Assembly: GCA_964035545.1 (NCBI GenBank)
Contig: OZ037767.1
Span: 4,091,680-4,155,679, forward strand
DNA from: Bugula neritina
Taxonomy: Eukaryota; Bryozoa; Gymnolaemata; Cheilostomatida; Bugulidae
Direction of reading: 5' to 3'
Length of the DNA stretch: 64,000 nt
Shown: positions 60,360 to 64,000 of the stretch, one piece after another
Numbering within the stretch: the first letter of the stretch is position 1
How the letters are laid out: every line of letters starts with the position of its first letter
Notes under the pieces: generated by a model
Told to the model about the DNA's origin: nothing
The model's input: only the letters and a program-made list of their open reading frames with translations
The model's database searches: none
Position numbers and translations under genes: made by a program

Positions 60360-63300
60360 CACATGCATACATACACCTCAAATCATAAGGAAAGGCATTT
60401 TAGAGTTACATTCTCCTAGGCTATAGGCTTATATAACTCAACTTTACTGATTGTGTAGTTAATAAAGTCATACCCTAGCATTCAGAGCTCCAGCTGTTAT
60501 AAAACCTGCATGAGTGATTTGTGGCAAGTATATATACAACATACTATTGTCTCCATGTAATGTTATTGTAACCTCTTCTGCTGCCTCATATATGTTTTGT
60601 ATATAGGTCACCAGCTTTTTCTACTGGTCAAGTTTTTTACTTATGATTTATAATTCGAGCCTTGTTTTGCCTGTACCTGAAACTACCAAGTTGTTTTTTT
60701 GCTTCCCTTTTTAAGGGCTATTTTAAATAATTGTCAATTATATGGCTAAACTGAATGGTGATTTAAAAATTCTTTTTCCCAGAGTTGTCCGTCCTATCCT
60801 AGAATATTATAATTTACAAGTTAGATATTACACATATTCCAAACAAAAAATGTAAAGTAGTTTTAACAACCTTTGAAAATGGTCTGTAGCACATCTTTTT
60901 GCTATATATAATAATATGAAATATAATAGTATGATAGTATAATATAAAATATATTATTATGAGATCAGCTTGTTTTAAGGTGGTCATAAAACCTTTTATC
61001 ACTTGCACACAAAAAAATAAAAAATAAATTATAAAAAAATTTATTGTTATAAAATGAAATACTCAACTTTTATTTTAATAAATTTTTTCATCAGTTTGAA
61101 AAGGCTAAGTTTTAATCAATCAAAATGTCCTTATCAAAACACCAATAATTTATTATTTAAAATTTTTCTTACTACATTTAAAAAAGTTCTTTTGAAACAT
61201 TTATGAGTTTTCTGTCCTTCAAGTATAAAAACAACTAGTTTATTAATAGTTTGTTGGTTGTTTGTTTATTAATTCCGATGTATATTTTAAAGTGTAACCA
61301 TATTTTAAGTATAACCAAAATCAAGGATTGGACAAATTTAGTTATTGGGGGGAGTTATTCTCTTTTATTCAAAGAAAATTTTTAATTTGCAAAATCCAAT
61401 ATTCAGTATAGGAAAATCAATTAAGACTGAAGTGCTTAAAAATATACGAAACTTCATTCAATTCTAATGGAAGTACAAATCTGGATTGTCTTTGTAGAAA
61501 GCAGAAAAAGTCCTTGTGAGTTTAAAAATAATAATGCAACAGTTATACTCCTGATGCTATAAATATAAATTAGTTTTCATGGTATATTGACTCCATCTGA
61601 TTTAAGTTTAGTTACATTTTTTCTGACAGTAGAAAAATATTTACAAAGCTTTTAAAACAAGATTGCCAAAATCTTTATTGCTATGTTTTATGTGTAATAG
61701 GAAATTTTTTCTTCTTATTTATTTTATTTACCAACAAAAAACTTTTTATCTAAGAACTAATTATAGCGTTTAAATTCTGTGAATTTTACAGCTGTTCAAT
61801 AGACTCAATGTGTTGTTACCTAATTTATGGCGTGTTTCAAATACAAGCTGTGATAATGAATGGAAATTATGATGGTATGAGTTGTGTTTTGCTTTTGCAA
61901 TTTAATTAAGCTATTTATCAAATTTCTAAGTTGAAGAATCAGGAAATAGTTTTAGATTTCCTTTCATCTCTTTTAAATCTAGTTAGAAATATAATTTGAA
62001 AGTTGGTCATTTTTATCATTCACTAACGTCAGCTTATTATTCACTAACAACCCTGTTTTCTTGCATTTGGAGTGCAGACCTCTATCATGCTTAGTGTAGA
62101 CAGTGAGTGCAAGCCTGGTTATTATCTATTATCAATACTTATAATAGCTGTTATTGTTATGTAACATAACCTAGTTATATGTAAAAGCATTTTAGGAACA
62201 CTGATACAATAGTAGAAAAGTTCTGGACAATGAATCATAGCTCTAAATATGCTTAGACATCTGGATATTGAAAAACTTTTTATTTTATTATCCTTATGAA
62301 TTATGTAACTTTTCGCTTTTAACTAACTGTATATTATTTGTGGTTGAATCCAAACAAATATATGAGAAATTGTTATTGGTGTGACTTGTTTAAAACTACA
62401 AAGTCTTTATCAATAATAAATATAATGTATATTCTCAATCATATTCCAAAAATTGCTAGTGATTTAATTAGAATTTGTACAAAATTTTAATTGAGATTGG
62501 TGATGAGCCTAAAAATAGATAGAGTAAAATCTCTCCAAGAGAAAGTTATTTTTATATGTACATAAATATAATTATAAGCTCAAAATAAGCACAGCACAAC
62601 TAAATGTTATAGAATCATTTCAACATGTATAACACTTGTTACAAAGATTATTGAACATAAGCTTTCCCAAAAATAGAGTAATAAAAAATTTAAAATGTTT
62701 AAAGACATACACAACACTTTATAATGGCAAAGGTTCTGTTACTAAATTGTTCTCGCAATATCAGTTTTGAATGTACTGTAGTTATATCTTTGGAGCTACT
62801 CTTAATAAAAATGTCTGATATCACGATGCATGCTGTGCATGAGGCTAATTCAAAAGGAAAATCAATAAGTTTTGTATAAATTGATTTCTTAACTTTAACA
62901 TATCTGCACGAGCCTACTTGTAAGATAAATCATTAGCTTGGATCCTCAAAATTCATACAGTGTTTTATTAAGTAGTGTCAGATGGTCCAAAAATTTTTGC
63001 TCAAGAATCATATAAGATAGTCTACTGCTGTTATTGATTTTTCACAGCTTGTGTCCATAACTCCGTATGTGAGTTAACTGACATATGTAGGCTACTAACA
63101 CAGATATAGTCAACACTGTTAAATATACTGTAGACAGCTAAATTTTATATTATGATCTCAAGTGGCATTTTTACTTCAAACATTTTTTAATGTCATCCTG
63201 CGTAGTGGAAAGACAACTAACAAACTGTGAGCTAATCATGGGATAATTAGCTTGCCTACTTTACATGTTTAGTCAGCTTTGTAGATGCATAAGATAGAAT

Positions 63301-64000
63301 AATATTAAATGTGAGCAAAAGGAAGCTTTTAATAAATGGTAGAGCTTTTCTATTTCATTGTACCAAATGCACATGCACGAAGAATCAGATAATTTTTTAT
63401 TTTAAAATAACATAACCATGTAGTAGCGTCTTTCAGCCTACATAGTGCAGAAGGAGGGGATGAGTATTTACAAAGTTAATAAATACTAGTCAGTGATGAG
63501 AAGAAATTTTTCATTTGTTCTCTAATTAAACTAAATTTGGATGTTTTGCTCCTTTTACTTTGTGGTTCTAGGTGTTAGTTTTAATATGGCTTGCTTATTA
63601 CAGAGCCATTACTGGATGTTGTGTGGATGCATGAATTCATAACATACTAGGCTAATCTACAACAGCCTAATAAAATACAATATTCTATAGTATATCCAAA
63701 CTCTACAACTTTATTAACTTTAAAGAGCTGATGTGCAATCGCTCAACTAGTGGTAAATGTTTTAATACCACAAATAAATTATATGCTATTCGAAAATAGA
63801 GTAGTAACATTATAAAGAAAATGTGTATAAGATATTGCACAAACTTTTTGTAAAAGTCGTCTTTGGTAATCTATGAAAATCCATAAAAATATGATGCAAT
63901 TTTTTTTTAAAAACCCAAAATATCACATGACAAAAGTTTTATGAAACATAAAACTTTGTGTATAAAACTGTTAGTCCCTCAAAAAGCAAAATAACTTTAC
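60360..64000. other. No gene recognised
   Basis: AT-rich intergenic DNA. I see no splice-bounded exon, Kunitz motif, RNA gene or match to the palindrome arms. Confidence 0.6.

Overview
This is AT-rich animal nuclear DNA. Genes are built from short exons with GT-AG introns of roughly 0.25-0.9 kb, TATA/CCAAT promoters and long intergenic stretches; there are no bacterial operons. The intact genes encode secreted proteins with three Kunitz-type (BPTI-like) domains. A multi-copy secreted Kunitz cluster with tRNA-SINE-like debris fits a (probably marine) invertebrate such as a mollusc or another lophotrochozoan, but the sequence does not settle the phylum.

The main architecture is one very large imperfect palindrome. 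A left arm (about 3.3-28.7 kb) and a right arm (about 29.3-56.1 kb) are inverted copies around a centre near 29.0 kb. Mirror positions sum to about 58.0 kb near the centre and drift to about 59 kb at the edges because of indels. The centre holds a CA/TG hairpin and a second 55-bp-arm fold-back.

Three Kunitz genes look intact. Genes A (+, 26.1-27.9 kb) and B (-, 30.1-31.9 kb) are mirror twins arranged tail to tail across the centre. Gene D (+, 56.5-59.5 kb) is a divergent paralog just outside the right arm. All three have the same five-exon layout: signal peptide, two Kunitz domains lacking the second and fourth cysteines (the usual C14-C38 disulfide), and a third domain with all six cysteines and Leu after the second cysteine (P1). 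Introns cut inside each domain just after the conserved Phe, so each internal exon carries the end of one domain and the start of the next.

Between the intact genes both arms hold a graveyard of Kunitz exon fragments: A-type exon 2, 3 and 4 copies, D-type exon 1 and 2 copies, short two-exon ORFs (E type), a truncated two-exon gene C, a chimeric junction near 51.06 kb, and an intronless exon 2/3 junction near 13.4 kb that is mirrored at 45.5 kb. Four copies of a promoter/upstream module (4.2, 26.0, 32.1 and 54.4 kb) and several copies of a 3' module mark the original duplication units.

The arms also carry a candidate two-exon secreted cysteine-rich peptide (20.5-21.1 kb), with a decayed mirror copy at 36.9-37.5 kb, and coding-like remnants I cannot name (16.3-17.3 kb and 41.5-42.0 kb). 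The left edge (0.1-0.4 kb) has one exon-like ORF of an unrelated gene. The last 4.5 kb hold no gene I can see, only a long (TA)n tract. Percent identities were not computed; statements about divergence come from reading alignments by eye.
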